Made by a program: the position numbers and the translations under genes. The notes below the pieces were generated by a model. It did no database searches, was not told where the DNA came from, and worked only from the letters and a program-made list of their open reading frames with translations. This document shows, piece after piece, positions 12,780 through 24,083 of a stretch of DNA of 64,000 nt (its first letter is position 1; every line of letters starts with the position of its first letter). This DNA comes from Sophora flavescens (taxonomy: Eukaryota; Streptophyta; Magnoliopsida; Fabales; Fabaceae): contig CM061069.1 in the NCBI GenBank assembly GCA_030762895.1, forward strand, positions 85,817,548 to 85,881,547. The letters are read 5' to 3'.

Positions 12780-15700
12780 CTTATGTTCAATGTATGTAAT
12801 GATGACTTTTTAAGTGAAAAGTCCAAAATACCCTTAATTCCTCATTGTAATTTCAAGTGTGCCATGACATCATTTTACCCATTTCTCCCTAGAAAACCAT
12901 GGCCCCAACACCATAAGACACCTTTGGTCATTCATTTTCTCCATTTGGCTCAAGTTCTTCAACTTTCACACAAAAACTCCTAAGTTACTTACACTTGATT
13001 TTCAAAGGAAGTAGTAAATTTTGATCATTTCTTCAAATTCGATTCATGATCATACCTTCCTTTCCTTTCAAAACTTTTCTTCATATCTCAAGTTTTTACA
13101 AATTTCAAATTCATAGATCTAGAACTTCAAAAATATCTAGAAAATCATAGAAAAATCCTTTTAATGTGATTCCGATTTCTATTATCTTCTATGACTTCTA
13201 TTTTCATCATCTAGGAACTTGTAAAATTTTGAGATCTCTAGCCTATTTTTTTTGACAAGGCCGAACCATGCTCAAATGGGTTTGGTAGTTTTTCTTCATC
13301 ATTTGACTTGTTGTTTTGTTGATTGTTCATGGCTAGGTTTTGGTTGTGCAAAACCTTGAGCTTTAGGTGAACATCATCCTCTTCTTGCTTGAGTATCAAG
13401 TGGTCAACAAAGGTATGGGGGAGATTACCATCATCCTACCTTAGTGTAGATATGTTGGTGGTTTATTAGTGTATAAAGTCTTGTAAATTATAAGTATATA
13501 AATTGTGTAATTTATTGATTTATATGTGTCTGATCCTCTTGGAGGATGTGGTTGATACTTGATTTTGATTCAATGATTGCTATTTGGATACTTGATGGTC
13601 GTTTATTTGGTTTAACATGACAAATTGCCTACATGATAATTTTTGTGCCATTCGGCCTTGACTGTTTAAAAGGGTTCCATGATGTTATAAATTGTTTAAG
13701 TAACTTTTAAGAGTATTCCATGATCACATAAGAATATAGAAATTGGTTTGGATTGATTTAGATGTGTATGTCGAAAGTTATGGATTTATGAGTCCTTAGG
13801 GACTAAATTGCAATTTCTGAGAATTTCAATGGCTGCACTGTAATTCGTGCTCTTGAATGTTAATTTTTTTTATCAATCTTGAATGTTAATATTGTAGTCC
13901 TTGATGAGACAAAACCATAGAAATTGGCTTGGTGTTAATGGGATTAATACATAAAATGTTATAAGCTTTTTGGTGGAAAAGGACGTTTTTGCAATTATTG
14001 AAAAATATTTGGGGCAGAAAAGAGATTTCTGGAAAATTTGAGGGTAACTGAAAAATATTTTTAAATAAGTTGGTTTGGTGTGATTTGGAGTTATAAATAA
14101 AAAGTTACAAGGCTTTAAGTGAATAAGGACTATTTTGTAATTAATGAACATTTAAGGACTAAAATGCAATTTTCGATAATAAATATAATTGGACAGTTAG
14201 AAACTGTTTTTCATGCTTATAAAACTGTTCTAAAACTCCAAAATGAGTTTTGGACTATTAGAGTGTAAAATCGTCAAAAAAGGATTTACGCGATTTACAA
14301 AATTAACGACGTTCGGTCAAATTTTTGGGAATATCGTATGGACGATCTAAAATCAGTGCTTCAACATTTTCATATGAGTATTATAACCTAGGAGAATAAT
14401 AAATTTGAGGTGAAGAATCATATCTTCAAAAGTAGGACTTTTTAAGCCTAAATTCAGTAAAAAGCGGCAAAACTGTCGTTAAACGTTTTAAGGATTTTCG
14501 AGAAAATGCTTTGATGAAATTGATAACAAAGTATCCTTGAGGTAAATTACTCTTGAAAATGGATTTGATTTTATCTAAAGGTTTTGGTTTTAAGCCAAAA
14601 GGAGTTTTGTCTTCAAAGATGAGATTTTACTGTAAAATGTAAAAACCTAAGTCAAGAATGACTTAGTGAAAATACGAACGTAATAATTTATGACGTGGGA
14701 TGAAACACGACCTTATGTCATAAAGTATGGATAATTCATTATCCATATTCTATAAAATTTAATGGACTCAGAATGATTGTTTTTATTGAAAGCCAAAGAA
14801 AAAGTCTCAACTAGAAAAGTACAGAGGAATAAATAATTGGACCTATGTTCCAATCTCATAATGTGCTAGGTTTTGTAAACAAATATTTTAAGAAAACTTT
14901 GCACAAAGATAAAAGGTTACTTGAGAACTTTAGCTTGATGATTAAGTACCGGTGATTCAGACTTACGACCATCTAGCATCTGTTACAGTTCGTTGAAGAA
15001 TTCCGAAGGAATCACGATGTCATCCGATGGATGGACGAGAAGAACGCATTTCCGGCAAAGTTTACCTAAACACATAGTGAAACTATGTTTTGGAAGGCTA
15101 TTGTGCCTAGGAGATTGTTGAACGAATCAGGGCAAGTATACCCAGTCGTGCAAGTAATACGGTGGTGAGACCGATATCGTTCCCACGAGGATTGAATGTC
15201 AATTACCACCAGTTCACAAGTTCATCAACTATCTAGACTATGAAGAGAATTCAAAACAAACAAAGAAAAAAGAATAAAATCTTTTTGTATTTTTATCGAA
15301 TACTTGGAATGCAAAAAGAATATGTTGGGATTAAACTTCACCAAACCTCTGGCTCATGTACTACCAGGACTAGATACCTCCCATTCATGCTTCAAATATT
15401 AAAATCAACCCACTAGATTACTCAAGCCCTGATTCCTCAGATGACAAGATCCTAAATCCACTAATAGACCCTAATTCCTTAGGTGGCCTAGATTAATGAA
15501 TTTGCATTAAGATTAGGGATTACGCGATTACTAGTGAACCAAACTCCATTCCTAGACGCAAGGTTTACTAGGTGATTAATTTCAGTTCTGGGTCTAATAC
15601 GAATTTTCCAATTTCATATCAAAACACTCATCAAGTCATGGGGGTGCTAGCCACAACAGGCATTAACCATGGAAATCAATCACTAATAGAGAAACATAAA

Positions 15701-15992
15701 CACAGATTAATCAGTCAAGACGAATACATGAAGTTTAGTTTAGTTACATCTAATCCCAACAAAAAAGGGATTTAGCTACTCATGGTTACAGAGAAAGCCA
15801 TAATAAAAGCAATAGAGAAAAGGGGAAGGAAGAACTCCATGGCAGCTTCCCACAGTAGTCCAGCAGCCCCTCTCAGCAGCTCCCTTCTAGGGTTGGAACC
15901 CTTTTCGCAGCCTCCAAGAATCCTTTAGGTTAAAAGTTGTCTGATGGATCTGTGTCAGACACCCCCAAAATCCTTTTTCCGTCTATTCTATG

Positions 15993-16004
15993 CTATTTAT
16001 AGAG
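15993..16004 (-). promoter_or_regulatory. TATA box of the solo Athila-like LTR
   Basis: On the minus strand the sequence reads CTCTATAAATAG, a strong plant TATA box. The palindromic CG-rich array begins only about 9 bases upstream of it. Confidence 0.65.
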
Positions 16005-16013
16005 AGGCCACAC

Positions 16014-16255
16014 GTCACGGCCGTGATAGCCATCACGTCCAGGCCGTGACGCGTTCTGTCAAAGGCGCGCTTTCAAATTTGAACTGTCACGACCGTGACA
16101 CTCATCACGGCTAGGCCGTGATCGCTTCTGTCTTCACCAAATGGTCTGTCACGGCCGTGACGGGCATCACGGCTAGGTCGTGACAGCTTCTGACTTTTGC
16201 CTTCTGCTCTGCTTGATCATGGCCGTGATGACACATCCAGGCTGTGATGGGCTCT
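16014..16255 (-). repeat. CG-rich palindromic array in U3 of the solo LTR
   Basis: Four units of roughly 60-70 bases each contain the palindrome TCACGGCCGTGA, or a variant, followed by an inverted pair CATCACGG..CCGTGATG and then a CTTCTGACTT-like spacer. The array is much richer in CG than the surrounding AT-rich sequence and lies immediately upstream of the minus-strand TATA box. Confidence 0.8.
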
Positions 16256-17198
16256 GTTTGGCTCATATTCTTCACCTTCTTAGCTCTCTTTCATCCAAGT
16301 TCCATCATGACTGATTTTGATCATTTTTACATTAATTTCTGCAAAACAACACCAAGAAACCGCTTCACCCGTTCCAAGGGAAAAACTAACTAAAGTCAAA
16401 TAAAGAATGCCTAATATATATGAAAAATGCATGCAAAAGTGTACATGAAACATGATGTAAAATCACACTATCAGAGATCGAGCTAACACTTTAATACGGG
16501 TGAGAATTTCGTAGTGACGATCTATTGATGCTTGGGGGTGTCGGGGTATGAAATAATCATATAGACCCAGTTGGTTGCTCTTTTGTGGCATGGTGATCTT
16601 GCAATACACTGACATACTCTACTAGACACTATGTATTTTCTGGTAGTGTGGGATGTTCCCGAAAAAGCCAATGTGCACGTTGATGACTCTAGACTCATTC
16701 TATTGCCCAAGACTAGCATAGTCCGTAACAATCCTTCACACCACTCTCTCCGACTATTTGTTAAAACCATGGTATAGGGGATCAGCGGTCATTCCTCGAG
16801 TCTTAGATGTCTCTTATCTAGGAAAAGCGACGCCTTGTGATTATGTTGTTGGGAAACATTTTTATTTCTGTTGTGATGGATGGTATAACTATTTATTGAT
16901 ATTAGTATGTACCCGTGTGTCGTACCACTGCATGTCTGCGTTAAGTGTAAGATGAAGGGAAATCTCACCTCATTTATGTATTTTCTAGTTTGTTCTTTTC
17001 TATCTTGTGTTGGATGAAGATGACGACAACACTGTTTCTCCATCACATCCTGCTGGAGTTTGAGCGTACTTGAAGACATGGACACCATCTCGAGGGCTTT
17101 AGTATAATGGATTTTTCATAGTATTTTGTGTCTGGCCAGTCTCGTGTCTATGTTATATTTTGTGGAGCTATGTCTCTAAAGATATTATTATTATAAAC

Positions 17199-18489
17199 TG
17201 ACCGCGCTGTCGCCACGCGCCAAAAAAAAAACGAGCGATTATTAAAATAATGTAGTATAGAGCGACAACTCGGATATCGTCTCTCAAGGACTCTTTAGTT
17301 GTTGTTATTATTAATAGAAAATTAGTAAAAGTTAGAAATGGGGGGTTTTGAATTTAGACAAAATAAAGGAAACAAAACAATGAAAACAAAGCAGTTAAAG
17401 AGAGTAGCAAATAAACTAAAGACGATTAATCTACTGTTCTTGGTTTCCCACTATCATTGGTCCAAATAAATCCAAGCCCTAAGTAGATTCTAATCCCCTC
17501 CCGGTTGTAGCAACAATTAACAACACAATCACTACTACGGATGTATGTTCCTATTCCTGAAATAACAAACGGGGTTAAGCCCTCATGAACAAACGAACAT
17601 GAATGAACACACGCGAAATAACAAACGCGATTAAGTATAAGAACATGGCATCACCGAAATGAATCAATACAACACTATACATTCCTGAAATAACAAACAG
17701 AAACATATAGCATTGCATCGAAAAGAGAAAGGCAAATAAAACAGGAATTATAGAACCTCAAATGTAATAGAAACCAATCACAGTAGATTAATCTAGGAGA
17801 CTAATTCTCCATTACAGAAATAAACATAAAAGAAAAGGAAGGAAAATAAACTACTACTACTGACTATCAAAGACTAGCCAAAACTGGCTAACTCTGGCCC
17901 CCCTTTCAGTTCTGCCTAAGACTAACTTATATACACGTTTCTGGAATCAGATAACTCGCTAGGCGAAGCCTCTCTCGCGACGCGGAAATTGTGAACAGTC
18001 TGCGACTTTTGCTCTTCTCGCGGGGCGAGCATATCCTTCGCGAGGCGAGGAACTGAAGAGTCTTCTTGTTACGCCCGTTATGAACATCAGGGGCCAACCG
18101 TGATGCTTTCTGACTTCCAGGCTCGCGAGGCGAATGGATGCTCGCGAGGCGAGACTCTTCAACTTCAAAACTGCCACAGCCGTGATCCTCAACACGGGCA
18201 AGCCGTGATCGTCTCTGACTTTTCAGGCTTAGGTGACTCGCGGGGCGAGATATTATTCGCGGGGCGAGTGACTCCAGATTTATTTTATTTTATTTTATTA
18301 ACCTGAAAAACAGAAAATAACATAAGTACTTTATTTAACTCTAAATCAACTAAATGAACCTAAAAACACTTTACAGACTCAAAATACTACTTAAGGACAA
18401 TCAAGTCTAATTTGGGTGAAAATGATATAAAATAAGCACAAAGCCAGGGTCTTTACTAGTTATAAAACCAGTCAAACAGAGGCCCATCA
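17199..18489 (-). repeat. 3' LTR of the 17.2-22.7 kb element
   Basis: 1291 bp copy of the 5' LTR. Examples of differences are CTCGCTAGGCG here against CTCGCGAGGCG, and one A fewer in the A-run near the end. Its TATA box is at 17925-17934. Confidence 0.92.
17954..18270 (-). repeat. CG-rich palindromic array in U3 (3' LTR)
   Basis: Same array as at 22198-22512. Short open frames across it on both strands are by-products of its CG-rich composition. Confidence 0.75.
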
Positions 18490-18527
18490 AAATACCCCAA
18501 ACTTAAACTTTGCTTGTCCCCAAGCAA
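18490..18527 (-). other. Polypurine tract and upstream hairpin
   Basis: On the minus strand TTGCTTG-GGGA-CAAGCAA (7-bp stem, 4-nt loop) is followed by AGTTTAAGTTTGGGGTATTT directly before the 3' LTR. The element at 24084 has the same arrangement. The purine-rich stretch is the expected plus-strand primer. Confidence 0.65.
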
Positions 18528-19121
18528 ACTAAAACTCAAAAACTTAAAAAGACTCAAGACTTGGCAAAACATGGCAAGCTTAAGAATTCAATCAAATTCG
18601 CACAAATTTCAAGCAATTTCAACAAAATGATTTTTCCTTCAGTGTTCCCCCCTTTCAAGCAAAGTAATCCCCACAATCATTTATTCCAAACAATTGAGAA
18701 TTTCATCATTCAAACACTCATTAATCTAAGCAGGGGATCCAAGTCACACACAAGAAGGAGATCACCAAATTCAAACAACTGTCTTCCTCACAAGGGAAAT
18801 TTATGTTCACTCAATCGCTCAGTTTGTGTCAGGTTATCAACAATTCACTCAATTTTCACTTTTAAGAGCACTTCCCATAAATTTGATTTTCATCTCCAAA
18901 TGATTCCCACAGAAAACATGCAAGCAACATCAAAAGGTCTTTTATGGGTTGTAATGGGGCCTGGCTAAGGGTAGGATATACAAAGGAACTAGGCTGAAGA
19001 CCCTAGGAACTAAGAGAGCATGAAACATTTTTACACTTTGAATTTAACTCAAGTTCCTTTTTCATTTTTCATTTTGCCTTGGGTGGCTACAGCCTCTTTA
19101 TTCAAATCGCCTTTTTGGCAT

Positions 19122-19226
19122 TTTTGCACTTTTATTTTTTTTTTCTGTTTTTCTTTTCTCTTTTTTTTTTATATTTTTTTTCTTCTTTTTTCTTTTTTTT
19201 TCTTTTTTTTTTCTATTATTATTTTT
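19122..19226 (+). repeat. T-rich low-complexity tract
   Basis: Runs of T broken by single C or A bases lie in the noncoding part (18528-19926) between the Gag ORF and the polypurine tract. Open frames across it encode only Phe/Leu/Ser runs and are not genes. I see nothing else recognisable in that 1.4-kb stretch. Confidence 0.7.
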
Positions 19227-19926
19227 TCTTTTTCCCAATCCCAAACAACACATTGCACCTTGCAGCCACCCCAAACTTTAGTTTCTTGCACCCATTCTAA
19301 GATTCCATGCTCTCCTAATCCTAAGATCGGGTTAACATGGTTTTCCAGATTTTTGGGCTTATAACATTAGGTTATCAAGAATTAACAGGCTAATAGGCTC
19401 AAAGGGGCTAACTAAGGAACATGCATCAGGGACTGGTTATTTTAGGCTAAGTAGCTATTTACAAAGAAAATGCCTAAATCATCTGAAGCAAACACATAAT
19501 CATGCAAACCAAAAAGAGATTCAAGCAAATTCTGGAAAGTGCAACTTAAAAAGTGATTTTCACACAGTTTAAAACACGTTGGAGGCTCAAAACCTCACCT
19601 GGACATTTTTGCAAATTTTTTGACAGAGATTCTATCCCTAGTGTGTGCTTCCTATCACCCCAAACTTATCATAAATCATGCCATCATAATAAAATCTCAA
19701 AGTTCAGTTTTCAATCATATGGGGATCATTTTTCAAATCCTAGGGGGAAAACAGTCAACACTATCATGCAGTCAATCTATGCAAAAATTAATAAAATCCA
19801 ATAAACTTGCCAATACCAGACTCAACACAACTCCTGAGCTTCTCAAATTATTCAGGAGCATTATTGACAATAAAACAGAAATAAAATAAGGAAAAGAAAA
19901 TTAAAAAGAAGAAAGGTAAAGAAAAC

Positions 19927-21315
19927 TCATTGAAGGGCGGTTCCACCAGGATCCCACTGCTTGTAGCATAAGGCCCACGTGATGGACAAAGAGTGGGAGT
20001 TCATTCCATGCTTCCCTAACTCGCAGCCTTGATGTGGGGGTGAGCACTTGACAATTATGATGACTTCGCCGAGTGCGGCGGACTTCTCACTCCCCTTCGG
20101 GTCACAACTGACCTCTTTATCTACAAAGTCTCCCCAATAGAAGTGGGGCTCAACCTCTTGGACTGGCCATGGTGCAAAATCCAAGGGTTTAAACTCCATC
20201 ACTGGTTCCTCAGGAGGAGGTGGCAAACAGTTAGCTGGGGTTACTGGTGCTGCTGCAAATTCTGCATTTTCTTCATTTACTGCACGAACAAATTCATCAC
20301 CTGCTATACATGCAGAAATTTCAGCACACACCACACAAAGGTTAGAGTTAGTAGAGTCAGTACATATATCACAATAAAATGAATCAGTAAAAGTTAGAAT
20401 GTCTGGAAATTCAGCAATTAATTCATCATCCACCCCATTACTCTCAACACATGCATCTAAGACCAAAGAGTCTTCTTTATCCTCAAGCACGGTGGAGCAA
20501 ATGTTCTCCTGATCCTCCTGATGCTCATTTCCTATATGAACATGGCCCTCAACCTCATCTGTCTCCTGTTCCATATGGATGCTTTGCTTAACATACCTTT
20601 CAAAATAACATTCTACACACAAAGCAGTGCCATCACAATAACAATCATCAGGGGATTCAACACACAATTCATCATCAGAAACATTATCAAAAGTATCATC
20701 AGAAATATTTTCAAGAATAACTTGTGCCTCTGTAGGTTCTTCAAGGGGCAGTGGAGTTAGCATTGCAGCCGAGTTGGCGGTAACTTGATCAATTAGAGCG
20801 GACAATTTCTGAGATTCAGCTTGGTTCCTCTGGTATTCAGCCTCCATCTTCTGTTGGAATTCAAGATTGCTCGCCTCCATCATCTGTTGAATTTCGAGAA
20901 AGTTTGCTTCCATTTGTGCATTTATCTGTGCAGTCATCTGTTTGCACAGGTCCTCTAGGGAAGGTTCGGAAGGTGCAGCTCTGAAGGCAGGATAGTATCC
21001 AAACAGGAAGGCTTCCTTCAAATCAAACCAGCTTGAGATGGAATTCTCATCAAGACAATACAACCAATCTCTTGCAGCACCTTCAAGTGAGAATTGGAAA
21101 GCTTCCATCTGAATGTGATCTTCTGTTATTCCTGCAGGTCTCAGCATTATAGAACAAGCAATCTGGAATTCCCTCAGATGCTCCTGCGGATTTTCACCTG
21201 CAAAACCACTAAACCTTGGCAACCAGTGTGATAAACCAAGAAAATCAGGAAAATATATGCATGGTGGTTGCTCATAGTAAACATTAGGCATATAATTTCG
21301 CATATAACTATCCAT
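19927..21315 (-). CDS. Athila-like Gag with Cys-rich C-terminal region (462 aa)
   Basis: Residues about 30-115 match the core of Athila-type Gag: NPQEHLREF, a variant of the FPFSL motif (FQFSLEGAARDWLY) and a WFDLKEAFLFGYYPAF stretch where Athila proteins have the FLEKFFP region. Residues about 118-180 are Gln/Glu-rich and likely coiled coil (repeats around MEANFLEIQQMMEASNLEFQ). The acidic second half has two Cys clusters, at 218-236 (C-x6-C-x-C-x5-C-x2-C) and 315-336 (C-x2-C-x8-C-x2-C-x5-C), instead of a CCHC knuckle. No protease motif is present. The start is the first Met after the primer site, about 105 bases inside it. The frame is intact, and it would make a capsid-like protein. Function of the Cys patches is unknown. 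Confidence 0.8.
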   Translation of the reverse strand: MDSYMRNYMPNVYYEQPPCIYFPDFLGLSHWLPRFSGFAGENPQEHLREFQIACSIMLRPAGITEDHIQMEAFQFSLEGAARDWLYCLDENSISSWFDLKEAFLFGYYPAFRAAPSEPSLEDLCKQMTAQINAQMEANFLEIQQMMEASNLEFQQKMEAEYQRNQAESQKLSALIDQVTANSAAMLTPLPLEEPTEAQVILENISDDTFDNVSDDELCVESPDDCYCDGTALCVECYFERYVKQSIHMEQETDEVEGHVHIGNEHQEDQENICSTVLEDKEDSLVLDACVESNGVDDELIAEFPDILTFTDSFYCDICTDSTNSNLCVVCAEISACIAGDEFVRAVNEENAEFAAAPVTPANCLPPPPEEPVMEFKPLDFAPWPVQEVEPHFYWGDFVDKEVSCDPKGSEKSAALGEVIIIVKCSPPHQGCELGKHGMNSHSLSITWALCYKQWDPGGTALQ

Positions 21316-21420
21316 GGGGGGTGCTAAAATTCACAACCAGACAAAGCAGACAAAACTAATTAGCAAATATTTTTTATTTTTTTTTAATTTTATTTTCTGC
21401 TAATAACAACAAACCAGAGT

Positions 21421-21437
21421 CCCCGACAATGGCACCA
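21421..21437 (-). other. Primer-binding site, degenerate tRNA-Asp type
   Basis: The + strand reads CCCCGACAATGGCACCA directly inside the 5' LTR. It differs at three positions, all transitions, from the 3' end of plant tRNA-Asp (CCCCGGCAACGGCGCCA), the primer used by Athila-type elements. Confidence 0.6.
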
Positions 21438-22167
21438 ATTTTTGACTGCGCTGTCGCCACGCGCCAAAAAAAAACGAGCGATTATTAAAATAATGTAGTA
21501 TAGAGCGACAACTCGGATATCGTCTCTCAAGGACTCTTTAGTTGTTGTTATTATTAACAGAAAATTAATAAAAGTTAGAAATGGGGGGTTTTGAATTTAG
21601 ACAAAATAAAGGAAACAAAACAATGAAAACAAAGCAGTTAAAGAGAGTAGCAAATAAACTAAAGACGATTAATCTACTGTTCTTGGTTTCCCACTATCAT
21701 TGGTCCAAATAAATCCAAGCCCTAAGCAGATTCTAATCCCCTCCCGGTTGTAGCAACAATTAACAACGCAATCACTACTACGGATGTATGTTCCTATTCC
21801 CGAAATAACAAACGGGGTTAAGCCCTCATGAACAAACGAACATGAATGACCACACGCGAAATAACAAACGCGATTAAGTATAAGAACATGGCATCACCGA
21901 AATGAATCAATACAACACTATACATTCCTGAAATAACAAACAGAAACATATAGCATTGCATCGAAAAGAGAAAGGCAAATAAAACAGGAATTATAGAACC
22001 TCAAATGTAATAGAAACCAATCACAGTAGATTAATCTAGGAGACTAATTCTCCATTACAGAAATAAACATAAAAGAAAAGGAAGGAAAATAAACTACTAC
22101 TACTGACTATCAAAGACTAGCCAAAACTGGCTAACTCTGGCCCCCCTTTCAGTTCTGCCTAAGACTA

Positions 22168-22177
22168 ACTTATATAC
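22168..22177 (-). promoter_or_regulatory. TATA box in the 5' LTR
   Basis: The minus strand reads GTATATAAGT. Transcription would run toward the 462-codon ORF. The array of TCGCGAGGCGA words starts about 20 bases upstream. Confidence 0.55.
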
Positions 22178-22197
22178 ACGTTTCTGGAATCAGATAA

Positions 22198-22512
22198 CTC
22201 GCGAGGCGAAGCCTCTCTCGCGATACGGAAATTGTGAACAGTCTGCGACTTTTGCTCTTCTCGCGGGGCGAGTATATCCTTCGCGAGGCGAGGAACTGAA
22301 GAGTCTTCTTGTTACGCCCGTTATGAACATCAGGGGCCAACCGTGATGCTTTCTGACTTCCAGGCTCGCGAGGCGAATGGATGCTCGCGAGGCGAGACTC
22401 TTCAACTTCAAAACTGCCACAGCCGTGATCCTCAACACGGGCAAGCCGTGATCGTCTCTGACTTTTCAGGCTTGGGTGACTCGCGGGGCGAGATATTATT
22501 CGCGGGGCGAGT
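22198..22512 (-). repeat. CG-rich palindromic array in U3 (5' LTR)
   Basis: Repeated words of two kinds, TCGCGAGGCGA (or TCGCGGGGCGA) pairs and CACGGNNNNGCCGTGAT pairs, are separated by spacers resembling CTTCTGACTT. The near-identical copy in the 3' LTR is at 17954-18270. Confidence 0.75.
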
Positions 22513-23007
22513 GGCTCCAGATTTATTTTATTTTATTTTATTAACCTGAAAAACAGAAAATAACGTAAGTACTTTATTTAACTCTAAATCAACTAAATTA
22601 ACCTAAAAACACTTTACAGACTCAAAATACTACTTAAGGACAATCAAGTCTAATTTGGGTGAAAATGATATAAAATAAGCACAAAGCCAGGGTCTTTACT
22701 AGTTATAAAACCAGTCAAACAGAGGCCCATCATAAACATATTTCAGTATGTTGTTATTTACTGGTGTTGGTATTTCCGCCTTCTTTCTGAATATGTATAA
22801 CTGATGATACTTGGAACTTGGTTTGTATAATATTGATGCATAAGTTGATGTTATATGTTAAAGACTATGTATGGTATTATTGCGAAAGAGAGAAGGAAAA
22901 AAATAAACCCGTATTTTTGGCAAAATAATTATTTTCCGCTTTAGTACTCGGTCTTATAAAAAAATAGAAATGTCACAGACAATGTAACACCCGAGAAGGG
23001 TATTACA

Positions 23008-24083
23008 CATGTGGTGTACAATTTCTTGGGCAATCAAGGCATTGTCTGTAGTGCCTTTATTGGGGATGAAGATACTTTGGAGTGACCGAATAAGAGTGTC
23101 AAGATGAGGTCGAAGCCGATTGACAAGGACTTTAGAAACAAGCTTGAACAACACATTACATAGGCTTATAGGCCTAAATTCCTTAAGGTTATTCGGGACA
23201 TCCACTTTGGGGATATGGACAATAAGTGTTTCGGCCAGATTAGGGGCAATCGAAGCAGTGGCAAAATAGCCTTAGCAACCACCTCCCAAGTATCCTTAGC
23301 AACATGTTGCCAAAAAGTCTGGAAGAAAATAGGTTGAAAACCATCAGGTCCCGGGGCTTTGTAGGGGCTCAAGGAGAATATGGCAGCCTAAACTTCCTCC
23401 ATAGTAACCGATTTCAGCAAACAGAGACCATTCGGGTTGCAGGGGTCATTATTTTGAAAGAGTGCTTTGAAGAATTTCTGGGCTTCCCCTTTAGCACCTC
23501 CTCATCCGAAGACCAAATCCCATCAATGTGCAGACCTACCACCTTGTTCCTTCTTCTCCTAATAACTGCTTGGGTATGAAAGAATCTTGTGTTCTTGTTG
23601 CAAAACTTGACCTAATTGTCCCTAGATTTTTGGAACCAAAGCATCTCCTCCTCATTAAGGACCTGATTGTACTACTGTTGGAGATCTTTCTCCAATTGAA
23701 TGAGATCAGAATAGGGATAAGCATCCAATTGGTGATGGACTCCCTTAATCCTCCCTTCCATAAGCCTCTTTCTCCTGAATATGTTCCCGAAAACCTCTTG
23801 ATTTAAGATGATGGACTTGTCACGGACTCCTCCCAGCTTTGTCATGGCATTACCAATAGTGTGCTTCCAAGTATCCTCCACAAGTTTTTCATATTCCGGG
23901 TGTTGAATCCAGCTGCCTGGAATTGAAAAGCTTTATCCTTTTTACTTCTAGCCTTCAAACAACTCATAAGAATGGGGTTGTGATCTGAGTTGTGTTGATT
24001 GAGAATCTCTATGATAGCATGTTGGAACATAAGATGCCAAGAGACATCCGCAATACCTCTGTCAAGCTTTTTATGGACATGAC
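23008..24083 (-). pseudogene. LINE-c ORF2, endonuclease end to reverse transcriptase start
   Basis: On the minus strand the sequence continues the endonuclease interrupted at 31101: KLDRGIADVSW and SDHNPILM, the latter the SDH catalytic box, then the linker KAFQFQAAGFNTRN and the reverse-transcriptase opening YKAPGPDGFQPIFFQ with EFRPISLCNVLFKLVSK and LVNRLRPHLD. It breaks off at 23008, before the RT catalytic motif, against the end of LTR-A2. Several frameshifts and stops are present. Its wording differs clearly from LINE-a and LINE-d (SLCNV against SLANF), so it is another lineage. Confidence 0.88.

Larger units (their letters stand above)
15116..16473 (-). mobile_element. Athila-like solo LTR (1358 bp, target duplication GAGAT)
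   Basis: The element starts TGTTGAACG and ends CACTATCA, with GAGAT directly before (15111-15115) and after (16474-16478). The split LTR-A2 sequence resumes exactly at the far side. Orientation is minus: the motif GGCAAGTATACCCAG..GATATCG near its left end corresponds to the 3'-terminal region of the LTRs at 24084 and 29627, and the TATA box reads on the minus strand. No internal region is present, so it arose by LTR-LTR recombination. The small ORF of about 67 codons at 15572 looks incidental. Confidence 0.88.
17199..22732 (-). mobile_element. Complete non-autonomous Athila-like LTR retrotransposon (5.5 kb)
   Basis: Two near-identical LTRs (about 15 differences by eye over 1290 bases) flank a 2.95-kb interior. 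TAAAC is duplicated at 17194-17198 and 22733-22737. On the minus strand the order is 5' LTR (22732-21443), primer site, one ORF of 462 codons, noncoding DNA, polypurine tract, 3' LTR (18489-17199). No protease, reverse transcriptase, RNase H or integrase is encoded, so it depends on proteins in trans. The high LTR identity points to a recent insertion into LTR-A2. The relationship to Athila rests on the Gag sequence and the LTR-end motif. Confidence 0.92.
21443..22732 (-). repeat. 5' LTR of the 17.2-22.7 kb element
   Basis: 1290 bp, bounded by TG and CA. It nearly matches 17199-18489. A minus-strand TATA box is at 22168-22177 and the U3 array at 22198-22512. Confidence 0.92.
12305..23007 (+). 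mobile_element. LTR-A2: second long LTR, split by two insertions
   Basis: It begins TGTAACACCC at 12305 and ends GGGTATTACA at 23007. Removing the two nested elements (15116-16473 and 17199-22732, each with one 5-bp duplication) leaves about 3.8 kb, close to the size of LTR-A1. Sequence on either side of each insertion is continuous when compared with LTR-A1, for example GCCTAGGAGA joining GAGCTAACAC. No matching 5-bp duplication flanks 12305 and 23007 (CTTTT against CATGT), so this is probably not a clean solo LTR but a product of recombination. Confidence 0.75.

Noticed and set aside
16014..16255. CRISPR-like array because of regularly spaced palindromic units
   Set aside because: Units are imperfect, spacers are nearly constant and not unique, no cas genes are present and the context is a plant LTR.
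18100..18306. Open frames across the CG-rich arrays (also 22343-22549, 17959-18201, 22190-22444)
   Set aside because: They appear on both strands in both LTR copies only because the array lacks AT-rich stop codons; they have no start context and no protein-like features.
19020..19364. Hydrophobic Phe/Leu-rich ORFs that look like membrane proteins
   Set aside because: They come from a T-rich low-complexity tract inside the noncoding part of an LTR element.
8659..23007. Reading LTR-A1 and LTR-A2 as the two ends of one intact element
   Set aside because: The first 200 bases differ, only about 30 bases lie between them, and the outer 5-base flanks do not match.
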